Assembly (NCBI RefSeq): GCF_041296385.1
Contig: NW_027184085.1
Span: 58,438,109 to 58,502,108, forward strand
Length of the DNA: 64,000 bases
Origin: Aphelocoma coerulescens
Taxonomy: Eukaryota; Chordata; Aves; Passeriformes; Corvidae
Reading direction: 5' to 3'
A model generated the notes under the pieces. The model did not search any database. It was given only the letters and a program-made list of their open reading frames with translations, and was not told where the DNA came from. Made by a program: the position numbers and the translations under genes. Shown here piece by piece: positions 33,292 to 47,389 of this stretch (the first letter of the stretch is position 1; the number at the start of each line of letters is the position of its first letter).

Positions 33292-36200
33292 CTGAACATC
33301 TGAGTGATGTCTTTGGTAGTAATGTGCACAGAGAGTACTTCCATAACAAAATTCAAGGGTAGTTCACAAACATTTTTATTTTTACAAAAAAGATCTGAGA
33401 ATCTCTCAAAGGAAAACTACCAGGAAGTCATGCACACTTTGCCACAGTACTATGTCCTGAATGGAGGACTGTTTTGCTTTACTTCTCCTTTACTTCACTT
33501 ATGTCTTCTGGATTCCACTCTGAGAATTTGGTATTTTCTACCTCACTTTTTTTCTGTGTTTAATATTTAGCTTTGCACCTGTCTTCATAATATCAACTCC
33601 TATAGTCCAAAATCTTTCGCAGCTTCTTTCTGGACTGCTTGAGAAATAACTTTTTCTTAAGAAATGTATAATGCTGGGTTTTTATATTATTGGACACCAT
33701 AATAATGAATACAAAAAGAAAAAAGAAGTGTATAAACTTAATTTTAGAAAATGATTAAGAAATAGGTTAAACAAAAAGATAAATTTATGAAAAAAAATCA
33801 AAACACAAAACCCTCTGTTACATCTCTGATTTTAAAAAACAGCATAAGGAAGATGGAAAAAGACTCTTATTCAACTCGGAGGCTTTGTACACAGAAATAC
33901 TGTAAATAAATAAAATATATGGAAGGTTTTCACAAAAGAGTAGAGATGAGAAATACCTTCAATTAAAACACTACTTCTGAAAAACATTGGAAATGGAAGA
34001 GAGAAAATCTCTGTTCTTCAACTCAGAGCTCAGAGCCAGAGGAAATAACACAAACAGAGAAAAAAAAAAACCTTTGACAGCGAAAACATTAGATTTTCCC
34101 AAATTTCAAAAAAATGTAAAATTCTTTTTACATAAAATTTGTTTCCCAGGGGATAAATAGATGAAGAATGTGGTGACCAGACAGTTGCTAAGGATTAAAA
34201 AGAAAAAATTCTTTTGAAAAACCCCAAGAAAAATAGGACACCTACTTCTGTCAGTCTCAGCTGCAGGATAAAAGAATGTGCGTGGTTACAAAGACTGCCA
34301 ATGGGTGCCTCAACAGGCAGCTGCTGTGAGATGATAGAATTAGTTAATACAATCTCACAATGCCAAGAGACCAGAAGGTTCTCACTGTGGCTCCAGTTAT
34401 GCTGCATCACAACTCAGTGCTACACTGCTATCAGACAGATGCTTTCAAAAAGACTGCATATGATGCTAGAGCTGAAGTTACCTGACTGTCTGTGGCTCTG
34501 TGCTCCAAAATGAGCTGTTCAGGCTGCAGAAGCCAACCTATTAACCGAGTGGCTTGGCACACATTTCCTGCCAGTGCCTGCTCTATTTTGATGTAAGAGC
34601 CTACAGGCTAATATGTAACACCATATATGCCTCTCATTCCCTAAATGACTGTGTCTTACAAGTTTCTTACACAGAACTGTGCAAGAAAAAAAATATTTTT
34701 TTAACCACTGGAAACAGTCATCTTAAGGCATTTTTAAGTCAATAGAGTGCTCATTCTTATTCATAGCAATTAAGTTAACCATAATATGTGGGGAACAGGG
34801 TCAGACTACGGTGAAAAAAAGAAAAATCATGGGTCTTTTCCTACAGAGATGACAATTCAAGTGTGAAATAAGGGAAAACAGGTAGATTTAGTCTGATCTG
34901 AAAGCACTGGCAGCAAGAAAATCATATATTTCAATGTAACAGACAGTAGACTCAACACTATGCCTTTCATAAGCACTGCAGAAGACCTGGACCTAACAAA
35001 AGATACTGAAGAATCATTACAGATGTTTGCAGGGAGTACCTCCCAGGAATGATGAGTTATTTGCAAAAAAGAATGGAGGTGACTCTGAAAAACTAACACC
35101 TGGGGAAAAGTAGACTGATATGAAGAAAAAGATTATGTATAGCTTGAAGCTTGTCTCTAAAATATCTGAGGGGGATTTAAAGCATCTTATCTTCTATGCA
35201 GCACAGCAGAGCACAGAATGCTTGTATTTGTCTCCCCCAGAGTAAAGGATCAAGAAAAAAATAAGCTGTGAGCTCCATCAAGTTTTATGTCTGGGCAAGG
35301 AAAAGGAAAGGCGCTGTTCCAGATATGGCCAACAGAATCAGAATGATTTAGCTAGGACCTAGACAGGGTTTTAAGCCTAAATACCACTCAAAAGGCAAAA
35401 CTGATCAATGGGTGAGAGAGTGATTTTATTGTCTGTAACCATGAAAAATTATGGGGTTTGACCTTGAAAATATTTAAAGGTTTACTTCAGGTAGCACCTG
35501 GATGATTTTCAAAGGATAACAGGCGGAGGAAAGAAAATGGTCACTATGTTGCAATTTACCACTATCAGAAACTTGTGCTGGAATGAGGGGCAGTGGAGAA
35601 ATGTGAAGTCATAGAGGATTTAACAAAATTCTGTGAAAATCCCACAGGAGCTGAAAAGATAAAAACTGCTTCCACCTGAGGACTAAGCATATTCCTTCTG
35701 CCCTGGAGACTTGAACATACCTCTGTGGGGAACTTAATGGTACAGCTCCTAAACAGTGCAGCACAGACAGCAGAATATGGCAGATTGGTGGGAGATCTTT
35801 TGTCTGTTTGGTTTTGGTTCTCTTTGTACCACAAGTTGCCATGCAAATGATAGTGTATTTTAGCTGTGTGCAGATGGAGGACTGCAATCATGGAGTTCAA
35901 ATGCTGGCAAGTCACAAATCTGAACCAGATGACTTGAAGAAAGAGGGGTGACCACAATGACTAGGTCTCTCAATGTTACAACAGTTAGAGGGAGATAAGG
36001 TGAAATAAACAAAACAAAACAAATAAATAAAGAACAAAAAATACCTCAGAAAATATATGCCACCTGCAAACAGATGTGTAAAATACAGGCTACTTCTGCT
36101 GTTTCAATATTGCAAATAATTGTCATGGTCTGGTCCTAGGAGAATCACAGATGATCAGCTATTTCTTATCAGTTTTTAAAAATTTCCCAGTTAAGTGGCA

Positions 36201-39200
36201 TCTAGAAAATTAAGATATTTGTTTGGATCATTCTAGTTATCAAACAATGTAAATCCTACATATGACAGCTGCATTAGATTGTTTTTCCCGAACAAAACAC
36301 CCTACACTAGATGTTGTCAAATTTCTAATTCCTATTATATTCCTTCATTAATAGTTCCAAGATACATGACACTTCATAATTTTTTTGTTGTTGTTCTTTG
36401 AAGAGGAGTAACATTTTTGGTACCTCTTGAAGTAACTAATTGAGCTATAAATTCCTATACTCAATATATCCAGAGAAAATAATTTTCCCAAGTAACCTAT
36501 TTTATCTAACAAGTTTTATTTTTTTAAAATTGAATCAGTGGTTAAACATAAAAATTTTAACTGTACAAAGACAGAACTGGTGGAATTTTGAGAACTATTC
36601 TAGTCTATGGAGCATCAAAACTTACCCTTTCTATTAGAAATGCATGTGGTTTAGTGGTTGAAGTAAAAAGACAAGCAAACAAAACACAACTTTTTCACTT
36701 TAAAGATACAGATTTTCTTTCTATTGTAGTAGTGACTTTTTGGCACTTTTTTCGACTCTGGGATCCCTTGGTCTTACTCTCTCTATTAGCTCCAATCTCA
36801 GTGGGATTCACTTCTTCTGAGTGCTCTTCTTTAACCTCATCCTTTGATCTTCTAACTTACTTCATCTCTTGAAATTTCAGATATATCCCTGTTTGTGAAT
36901 TGTTGTCTCTTACAGAGTACAAATACACTAATAGCATTCTTTTCAGTGTTTTGGTAACTGCGCTCAATCAGAGAAGCAGCAAAAGAGATTCTCTGGCTCT
37001 GGAGTTTAATTCCTAGCTAAAAATTGAACATATTTTTTTATCTGGTAACAGATTCAAGCATACTTCAAATTAGTTAATAAAATGATGTTGTCAAGTTATT
37101 TCAAATATCCTACACCTATCATTCAAATAACAAGCCATCATTTTAAACCACAAGACTATATCCAAGATTATGACCTCATAATAGTAAAGTAAAAGAAAAT
37201 TCTACTGATGATGATCCAGTTTTGAATCTTTTGGCAAACTCTGAGATTCAAAGACTTAGAAGCTGCTGAATGAACATACAGTTCCATTTATAGTATTTAG
37301 GCAAAGTAATTTTTGTGTCACTGTAACTCTAAATATGAATGAAACATTTATTAGGAGTGGGTCTTAAAAATTCTATGACTTTAGATCCCAATCCAAATGA
37401 AAGTAGATACCACAGTGTGGTTAACACAGTTTTGGAGACAGTACAGCTCTAAGTTCAAGTGAACAAATTGTCAGCTTAATTGGATGAGCATTGAATAATG
37501 TCAAGTACAGCAGTCCTCATGGTTAAACATCTTAAAAGTAAAGGTCAATACAGAAGCAGAAAGCCTTTGCAGTTTTTTCCCCTGGAAATAAATTTTTCAT
37601 TATTAAATTCATGTAGGTGGTTTTGCTTGAAATACTTTTGGTTTTGTTTAAGAAACATATCTATGCTACACAAAGTTTGAAAAAATAACTGCATGGATGC
37701 TAAAGATACTTTTGGAAGTCTGACCTCTTAGGAACAGGTACTCTGAAAGGCAGGAGAATAACCTTCTAAAATATGCAAAAGCTAATACAGTATCAACAGG
37801 TCTATATTTCAGCATCTAACACTGAGAGCTGAAATGGTACTTTTATGTGCTGTACATCCAAAGCCTCAAAAATCAAGTGAGAGATGCACATCCTTTTAAA
37901 ATCCTACCATCCATTTTCCAGCTCCAGAGTAGATCTCAAGTAAGTATTTAATTTGCATTTTAAAAGGCATCTTAATTGCTGGTTAAATATTGATAGTTCA
38001 AAAAACACATTGAAATTTAGCAGGAATGCAAGAGATAAGTGAAGTTGCTAAATCATTTATACAAAATTACCACTGAATTTCACATATACTTACATTCTTA
38101 TTCCATAAATGAACTCTCATTGTTGTTCAAAAGGATACTTAGATTTTTAATTGGTAATAATAAAGCCAACAGAAGCTTCTTAGTTCTTAGTTAATGTAAA
38201 CACTTCTGCTCTTCGATCTAAATTGCAGCTCATCTCTTACATCAAGGCAAACTGCAGAACAAGAAGAAAAAACATGACTTTGGCTCTATTTCTCTTGCAT
38301 TTCTGTTATGCTGAGGCCCTGCCCACCTTGATGTCTATCCCAGTAACTTAATATGCATATCTCCCTAGTAATTTCAATAAAGCTCTTAGGCAAAATTGTA
38401 TGCTCATACTTCCTGAGAGAGGCGAGCCATATAAAGACAATGAAGTGTACCTTTTCCCCTGCTATTGTAGACCCATTTTGGTTTACACACTAGCAAACTC
38501 AAGTTCATGTTATATGAATAATGTAGAGTCAGAAATTACTCATCCATTACAATGAGGTGAACAAAGGAATCTGAATTAAAATCCAGTAAATTTACAGGAA
38601 ATTATCCTGCGGCTGTGGACATAAAATCAGGGTCTTAGGTTAGACACAGAAACTATAAACTCATCAGGACCCACATTTCTTAGGGAAATCAGTCTTTAAA
38701 ATTAATTTCTGGAGATTATTTTACTGCCCCCAGGCAGAAAATTACAGGATATTCACTCCAAACATAAAGTTTTGAAGATATAAATAAAACTGTATCTTCA
38801 AAGAGATACAGTTCTTCTGGGAAAAAGTCTCTAGTAGGACATACATAAACCCTTTCTTTTTTTCTTCTTCTTGGATGATGAAAAATATAGCAAGTTAATT
38901 GATAAATATAGGAGAGTCCATATATTCCTTTACTTATTTTCATTTTCTTTTTACACTAAGAACACAGTGAGTTTTAAGTATCATTTTTATACACTGCTAC
39001 TAGAAATACACAATAAAAGATAAAAAACATCTTCTTTAATGAAATGGAAGATGAAATTATGGAAACAAGCTGCACTACTTTCCTCAGAGATTCTGTATTT
39101 CTAGTGTGATTACTTGGCCTAAGATGATGGTTTGTGACAGCTATATGTTAGATTCTTCCAAATGCATTCCAAATCATTTCCTCCAACTGAGATGCAGTGG

Positions 39201-41530
39201 CTAGTTCCTCATGCCTCCTGCCCTTTCTCATACATTTACAGCCTTGGGGCTGCAGCCATGCCAGAAAAATGTAAATTATCAGGATTGTAGTGGGACAAAA
39301 ATTGTGTCTGGGTATCTGCTCTGATGGTTTTAGCTGCTGGACAGTAGGCCTCAGTGGGTCTTTAAATGTAGGACTACTAAACTGGGAAGTTTCCATAGAG
39401 CCAGCAGATGAAATGAGGGAAGGAAAAATAAGAGTAATTAGTAACTGCTTAAGTTTTCAGAAGCTTATTCCATCAAATATATACATCCAGTCTGCAGATG
39501 GTCTCTAACCTCCAGCCTCCATTTGAAGCAGCTCAAGGAATAAACAGGTAATTATATTTGATTTGATTATATTTGATTCAGTTTCACACCTTTCTTTAAA
39601 AACATGTAGATACCTTTGAAATAAAGAGTTATTTTCTTTCCAGCTGTGCAGAACATGTATAGATAGTGTTCATAAATTCAGATTACAAACTGATACAAAT
39701 TTATGAGGCAGCTGATGAGCCACAGATGGACAAAATGTCTCTCTATATTAGTTTGGAGGGTGTGAGGCCCAGACCATGCTGGAAAATCCTACATGATATT
39801 GGGCCTTGCATGCAGAAGGCAGTCGACAGCACAGCTCTCTGCAAACTTCATATTGTGTTGTAGGCTGAGACCCCAAGTCATTCTGGCAAAGAAGGCTGGC
39901 TTAATTCATCAGCATGTCTGATTTAATTGTTGGGCAAGGGCCACACAGAACCAGACACTGTTCTACTCCAAGTCAAGGAACTTGTACCTTACCTCAGCTG
40001 AAGAAGTAGAGCAAAGGCAAAGTTTCCTAGGCATAGGCTCAACTGAAAGAGTTCAGAAACCAAATGAGTCTGAGCTAGAATCTTCACTTAAAACGCAATA
40101 TTAAAGTATTTAAGGCATGGTTTAATCTTCTGGCTGTATCTCTTCTCTGAGGAAATTCACTATCCTATGCATGGGATGAAAGTAAAGAATAAGAAGAAAT
40201 ATCAGGAGAGTTAAAATAAAAAAATATATAACTTAATTAAATCACAGCTGTGCAAAGCATGATTAAGTAACTGAAGGGATAGAATCAAGGAGAGAGAAGA
40301 TTATTTTAGGCAGTCAGAAGTGCATAATTATGAGTAATGGACTAAATCTGAGCAAAAGAAAAACTTTAAAGATAAAGCCCAGAAAAAAATTCTCACTAGT
40401 CAGCTTGACTCATGTACAAAATAGCTTTTGCTGGTGTAACCACAAATCTGAGCTGGGTAAATATACACTGGGGCATTCAGATATCATAATTAAGAGAGAT
40501 ATATGACAGCTCAAGAAGAAACTTGAAGCAGGGTACCTGATGCTCAGCCTGAGAGGATGTTCAGATTACACTGGAGTTCTGACATATCTGAGGCCTTAAC
40601 TTTTCAGTTTTACCATTTTCTACATTATTTACAACAGATAATCTGTCATGTGGGTGCTGTGGGTTTCAGTTTGCTCTGATGAGAAACTGGAGCATGGCCA
40701 GACAGAGCAGAACTCAGGAGTAGGACGCATGCCTTCCTTCCTTCTCCCAGTACTCCGTACTTCCAGGGGAGCATTCAGTTACAGAAAATAGATAAATCCA
40801 CGGATCAGCCAAATACAACAATGTTCTAGTTTTAACATTTCTTCTTTGAAGTGTAGTGATTTAAAACTATTCAATTATTTCAGTGGTCCAGAGAAACCAT
40901 GCCTCTTTTTGGCTTTAACAATTTACATTATCTGACTCTTTTGTCCAATCTAGGTCTCTAACTGAATGCTCAATTCATATGGGTACTTCACACAAAGTCT
41001 AAGTCTCTGTGAAAAGCTCTACCTGTTAAGGAAAGCATACAACATTTTTCTCACACTGTTCTCCAAAACGCTGGAGGGAACTCATACAGTTCATGAATTT
41101 GTGACATAACTACTTGCTAAACTCTCTTATAACATCAGAGACAGAAACTGTGCTCGGAAGGGCTGCCTTCCAAATCTTCACAAATACCTGATTTTTCTGG
41201 TTACTTGTGAGACAGGAAAACTTTACAGAGGACAGAAAGCATATCAATGCACAGTGGAAAAGATACTGTACTAGATTTTGGATGCTCACTGCATTAGTCT
41301 CTGGTGCATGAATCTGAATTTTGGATATCTCAAGTAGTTTTAGCACAAGATGCCCTTTAGAACCCACATATACACAATGGCAGCAAAACAAAATGTCCAA
41401 GGTCTGCTCTGGCAGTCCCACTGCCATCTCTTCCACATGTTTATTACCTCCCTTCACCTCTGGACACCTCAGGCCTTAGCTGAAGTAGGGTTTGCCAGAA
41501 GTTCTTCATTAGATATCCCCACAGTCTTAA

Positions 41531-41571
41531 TAGATTTTTTTTTACTTTCTTTCTTTTCTTTCTTTTATTTA
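41531..41571 (+). repeat. TTTC-rich low-complexity tract
   Basis: A pyrimidine run (poly-T followed by cttt/ctttt units) ends in ttttattt. It is a simple repeat with no other function visible. Confidence 0.8.
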
Positions 41572-43784
41572 AAGGATAAAGCAGCAAAATGTTACTCTGT
41601 AAGGCTACTTCTCTCACACACTTTTTCTGTCATCTTTAGAATGCAGTATGTCTTTCAATTACTAAAAATTAAAAAATATAGTTTGAACTGATGAAAAAAT
41701 ACTTGTATTCTCTGATAACTAACCAATAGCTCTTGTGAGAGCTTTGTATTGACAAAATCATGCAGCCACCAAGCAAGCACACAGTAATTCATAGTTTCAG
41801 TTCTGATTATTAGATGAAGTAATTCAAGCTAGCTATTCAGCAGCTTTCACTAGCAGTATTGTACCAAGGGGACTTCTTAAACTGGGATTTACAGTACCTC
41901 TTGTACATTTCAGTAATCACATTTCAGTTTAAACCTTGCCATGACCCCAGATTCAAGGGAATGTAATGGTCTGCACACGTGATAATCCTGCTGGGTTATG
42001 TAAGGAAATGATTAAGGGTTTCACTATGTCCTGTCAGCTCTGAGCACTAATTCCAAAAGCATATTCTGCTTTCTTTGACAGATTTTAAGAGCGTGCATGA
42101 CCTAAATGGCAGTTGGTCTACATGATAATCTGAGCTATTACACTCAGTACTTTTATATAACACTGCCAATAGTGGTCATTTAAATATCATTATTTTAAAA
42201 GTTTTATATTACCAGTTTGTGGCTTCATTTACAGCTTTGATGTTTGGAATTTCCTGCTCCTCCCCCCATACACCTCCATGTAAGCAAACATTCATAAAGT
42301 GACACCTTCAATTTCCAATATTTAGTAACTAAATTAGATTCTAAATTCAGAAGCTCTCCTTTGTAATATCCGAAGAGTTATACAGGTATAAACTTAGAGG
42401 TATAATGTCTAGGTATCAACTGGTATGGTGAACATATATGACTCCAGCAAACCTAATCTCTGAATCCCTGTAAGGATCAAATCTTAAATCTCCTGGAAAT
42501 AGGACACAAAAGCAAGCACACTATCTTAGTTACAGCTCCTTAAGAGTTTTTGTTCCTCCAGTTACTGACATGCTTTCAAATGTGTGGAATTTTATGAATC
42601 CCGTCTTCAGCCTTTGCATATACTAAACATTTGCACGCAAAAGGGAGAATACCTACCTCTGGAATTTGTTTCCTTTCTGAACCCTCATTTTCATGTTCTT
42701 AATTTTCACTTGTTTCTTTGTTGTGTTTAGTTTTGAGGGTTTTTTTTTGTTTCACTGGTCAGCTGATTGATTTTCTTTTTTTTTGTAAAAATGTACTAAG
42801 TGTACTGGATTCCATTGAGTTTGCAAATACAGGCAAACACCAAAAATTGAAGATAGGCTGTTCAAAATGTGATGCTTAAGAACAGAGTTTTTGACTTTGC
42901 CATTTACAGTCCTAAGAGACGAGTAAATACTAAACATATATACTAAGTAGCTAAGGATTAGAATCTTTCATTTTATGTCTGGCAAATGTGATCCCTGTAT
43001 CCTACCCATGAATGCTCACAAGTGAAGTAGCTTTATCCACTAGTATGCTTTTAGAGCACACCCAGTTACTCAGTGGTAATCTAAATAAAGTGGGGCTGGA
43101 ACCAGCATGAAACACAACCTTAAAACATAGAATCACATTTGGCACTTTGGGATTCCTTCGTCTTCTCTATGTTACAAATGTTAATCCATGCTATGCACCT
43201 CCATCAAAGCTTATCTGAGAGCAGCTCAAAGCTAAACTTTTGAGGGGCTCTACCAATCTGAACCATGCTGAAAAGTGTACTTTTCAGTCTGGAACTGAAA
43301 CTGGGAGACTGCCATGGAAGCAAAGTTTAAAATGTGGATCAACATCAGACTAAACCAAATCACAGAGCATGGGTTTCTTCCTCATAATCAAACATAAAGA
43401 TTTGGAAGCAACCATTGACTCATTGCTTGGAGCTGAGATTATATCAATAGAATAAGGGAGTGAATAATTTGCTTTTGTTGTTATCTTAAATTTTCATTAC
43501 TATATCAGAAAGACATTTTTCTCAGTATTCAAATAAAATTCCTCTCTTGAGGAAGAATCTTTTTTTTATCATTAAGAGTAAGTCTTTGTATGAGTTGTAC
43601 ACATTGCCACATTTTGCTCTGTCAAACATGCAAAATATCTGTGTTTCGTATGCCTCTCAGTTTTGAAAAGAAAACTTAAGAGTCAACAGGGAAATTTGAT
43701 TTAAAATAAGCTTCTTTTCTTGCCTTGATTTTTGTATCTATTTCCCCCTCTTCTCTCCAAAAATCTGTCAATTCAATTTTGTTG

Positions 43785-43815
43785 AATTTCCCCCCTTCAC
43801 ACAAGGGGGGAAATT
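43785..43815. repeat. Perfect 13-bp inverted repeat with a 5-nt loop
   Basis: The left arm aatttcccccctt (43785-43797), the loop cacac, and the right arm aaggggggaaatt (43803-43815) are exactly complementary. The stem is G/C-rich at its centre in an A/T-rich region. Confidence 0.95.
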
Positions 43816-45826
43816 TTCTAGATTTATGAGACTTGAAAGTTTCTGAAGGCCTCAGAAGAACGTAGTTTTTTGTTGTAGTTACTTCATACTGGGGTTTTTT
43901 TTCTGTTTTATCAAACTGTGAACAAATTCCATTACTTATTTTTTCAGTTCATATTACTGTTTTCTCTGATGAGTAAGATAAACAGTTATATCTCTTTGAA
44001 GTTCTTAGATTTCATTTTTTTTAAAAAAAATATTTAAATGTTTTTACTCCTACAGCCTTTTTCTCATAGCATTATGTGAACATATTTTTGAAGAATGGTG
44101 ATGTCTGATCTACTAAAAGTCCAATTTGTCTTATTGTTTTATTTATAGTTCCTGTTGGCATTAATATTTTCTACCTTATATATAAATATAGCTATGATGT
44201 GACAGCAATTCCTATGAGATGCAGATGTGTCTCTTAGTACCATCTGATTCTGCAACTGGCTCAGCAATAACAGAAGGTTTACACATTGTTGATATGAACA
44301 CTAAACTATTTTATTACAGAAAACTCAGGATTAAGTGAGTCTTTTTCAAAGTACTTAGTAGATTAGTCTGCTTCTGCAATATTCCATTTTTGTAATAAAA
44401 ATAATACAGCTCCAGCACCAGATGTAATAGTTCTGTATGTCAGTCTGTCCTCAGATATATCCACTGATAAACACTCTACTCCTGTGAATATATGTTTTAT
44501 TCTGCAAGTAGTAAGCAAGATAAACACTACCATGTTCAATCTAGATTCACTCTGACAGTATTAATGTGTTTTTAAAAGATTTACCTATGTACTGACAATA
44601 TTTTTAATACAAGATGGAAGCAGGAAGATGTAAAATACTGAATTCTAGGAGAAAAAGAATGTTGATATTTACAGATGTTGATGATAAATAAAACTAAAGG
44701 CCAAGTACAGATACATTTATGTTTGAGTCCAAAGTAAAGGTATCACTCAATATCATGCCAGAAGAAGATTAAATAATTTTTTAAACAAAGATTATGTGTT
44801 GACCTGTGAATGACAATTAAGAATATAAGTAAAAGCCATAGTCATTAGAGATCAGCTTATGCAGTTTTGTAGTTTTCTTTCAAAGAATAATATAAAGGCA
44901 CAACAGCTTTTTTGTTTCTTCATTTTGGGAGTAACAGAATGTTATAATCCTACATGCTTTTCTTGGTCATGTGTGGCTTGATTTCTCTGTTTACATAGAA
45001 AATATTTACATCCAATTATTGTTGTACACAACTGCAAAGCCATGGAAATGGGCAGTTAAAAAAATTAATAGCAAACAAGTCTGTCAATGAGTGTTTCAGG
45101 TTCAGCTTCAGTTCTGGAAATGAAAGACCTCGTAGAGACACTTATTTTAAATTAATTTGTTTCTGCTGAAGTACAAATGGAGCGTGTAATTTCTAACCTA
45201 AAGAAACAATAAAGTAAAGACCTTCTTTGAGTATTTCTATTTTCTGTTAATTGCATCTGTTAAAATGGATGCATTCACAGTTCACATATATATCATGCTG
45301 TCTGAGATGCTCTCTGGCAACTTTTTGAAAGCAAGTAAGTAATAGGCAAAATTATCTATAGTGTCATACTCCTACGGTGTGCCTCAGATAATCTTTGAAT
45401 TTACATCATATCATCAGTTTTCTAATCCCAAAGGAACTGTCTCAGACAGACCAAAACCCATCAAAGTGCTGTGCACTGCTCAGCTGTGTATGCACAGTAT
45501 GAATGCAGACCACAAGCTGTTCTTCCCCAATTGCCTTTGATAGTTCTTGAGGTAGTTCAGGTGTTCCACTGAAAAGTGGTGAAAAATTTATGGTCAATGC
45601 AAAAATTGTGGCTGACAGCCATTAAAATTTTTCCCTAGACAGGTCTGAAACCTACTGAATATTTTAAGCCTTCATTTTTCAAGATATCTCTTCTACTGAG
45701 CAAAATGAGACTTGTAAAGCATGATCTTCAAAATGAGTGGAAATGACACAATGTTAAGGGATGCTTAGTGATAAAACTTCCCTTGTATTTAATATGGGTG
45801 AAATTTATAATGTCACCAGATTATTT

Positions 45827-45846
45827 TGGTGGTTTAAAAACCACCA
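45827..45846. repeat. 20-bp near-perfect palindrome
   Basis: tggtggttt (45827-45835), two A, then aaaccacca (45838-45846) form a 9-bp inverted repeat. A short hairpin or dyad; function unknown. Confidence 0.9.
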
Positions 45847-47372
45847 TTTACGGTCTAAACTAATAAAAAATATTAAAGTGCCACTATGTTTATACTGTTA
45901 CCACAGAATACAGTATCATGTAAATATAAAGTGGCATAGATTGCAGAAAAACAGAAAATAAAAAGCTGCAAAACCTAAAACCACTAACAACTTCACAAAG
46001 ACTTTTCATGGTCCCTTTGCATCTCTAGATATGGTGTGAAATATGGATGATCATTCCAATCTATAGATGATTATTCCAACAAAAGAAAGAAATCTGCAGC
46101 ACAAACAGTGTGATTTCCCACTAATTAGCCATCTCAGTCTAGCAGAGGAGGAAAGCAAGGGCTGGATTGTCAACAACCACATAAACAGAACTGATCAGTA
46201 ATTTCTGCTGTGTTTTTAATGGTCAAATGCTTCAACTATTCAAAATTTTGCACAGGAAAACCAAAACTTGCCAGCATTTTTAGAGAATCAGTCAAGAGAA
46301 ACTAAGTATTATTTTTCCCTTTGGTGAGTCAGCTCACACAAAGATTCCCCAAAGTCTCAGGATGAAATTTATTATTTCAGTGTACTATATCCACTGCAAT
46401 TACCTTTTGTACAAGCAGATTAAAGACCTGATATGTGGGACACAAGACTTCCTAGGAAGCTATACGAAGACTTTTAGATTAGTTCTTCCGGGAAATAAAA
46501 ATTAATACAGCTTTCAGAGTCTTGCCTTATATAGGTGCTATTTTTGGTCTGTGTACTAGTAAGCACCAGAAAAAAAATATTTAATCAGATTTTACTGAAG
46601 ACTCCCCTTGCCTAGATAGTGCACTGACAAGTGTCTGCATATTATGATAATAGATGTATTATGGGACAATACCAGAAACAGAAAGGCGTAGAAATGGAGT
46701 AATCTCTTTTATTGAAACAAAATGAAATTTGTCTCAATTCAACATTTGTATCATACTTAGGTGTCACAGTGACTGCCAGTATAATAGCCAGGATGTCCAT
46801 GCCTTCACACATTTAAGCTGAGCTCCTTTTAGATCAGGGGAAATTAGAAATGTTTGTGGACTCTTTCAGCACAGTGATTTTTTCCAACATGTTAGATTTT
46901 TTCCTGGGAATTTGAACTTTTCCCAGGAATGTCAAAAAGAATTCTTCATCCATAAGACTAAAACAAAGTGCTGAGGTCTTTATTTGTTTATTAGCCCAAG
47001 CTTTTGAGGATCTCAGGGGGTAATACTCAGCAGCACTCAAGGAAGATTGCCAACAAAACATTTTTAAAAAGAAGGTGATTAGCTTGGAAGAATCTTGATA
47101 AAAAAGAATACATAGGCTGATAAGATCACAAATGCACTACCAATTTTTATTTTAAATTTTAAAATGCTTTCCTTGAAATGATGAAATAAATATTTAATGT
47201 TCCTAAGCCATAGCTATAGTGAAAGAATAATTTGTCAGAGGAAATGCTACTTCCTGTGTCATATTTATTTCCAATTATATAAACTTGACACTTGAATTCC
47301 TCAGAAAAATATCTGCATGAGTCATCAGCTTGCTTTGCTTGGCTAAAAAATGTTACCTGGTCATTAATTAGG

Positions 47373-47389
47373 AAAAAAAAAAAAAAAAA
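47373..47389 (+). repeat. Poly(A) run of 17
   Basis: Homopolymer followed by an A/G-rich tail to about 47410. There is no adjacent retrotransposon body that would make it a LINE or pseudogene tail. Confidence 0.9.

Noticed and set aside
37812..37938. Possible plus-strand exon ending at GTAAGTATTT
   Set aside because: The donor is strong and an acceptor-like ttcag precedes it, but all frames close early and composition does not differ from the surroundings. Too weak to list.
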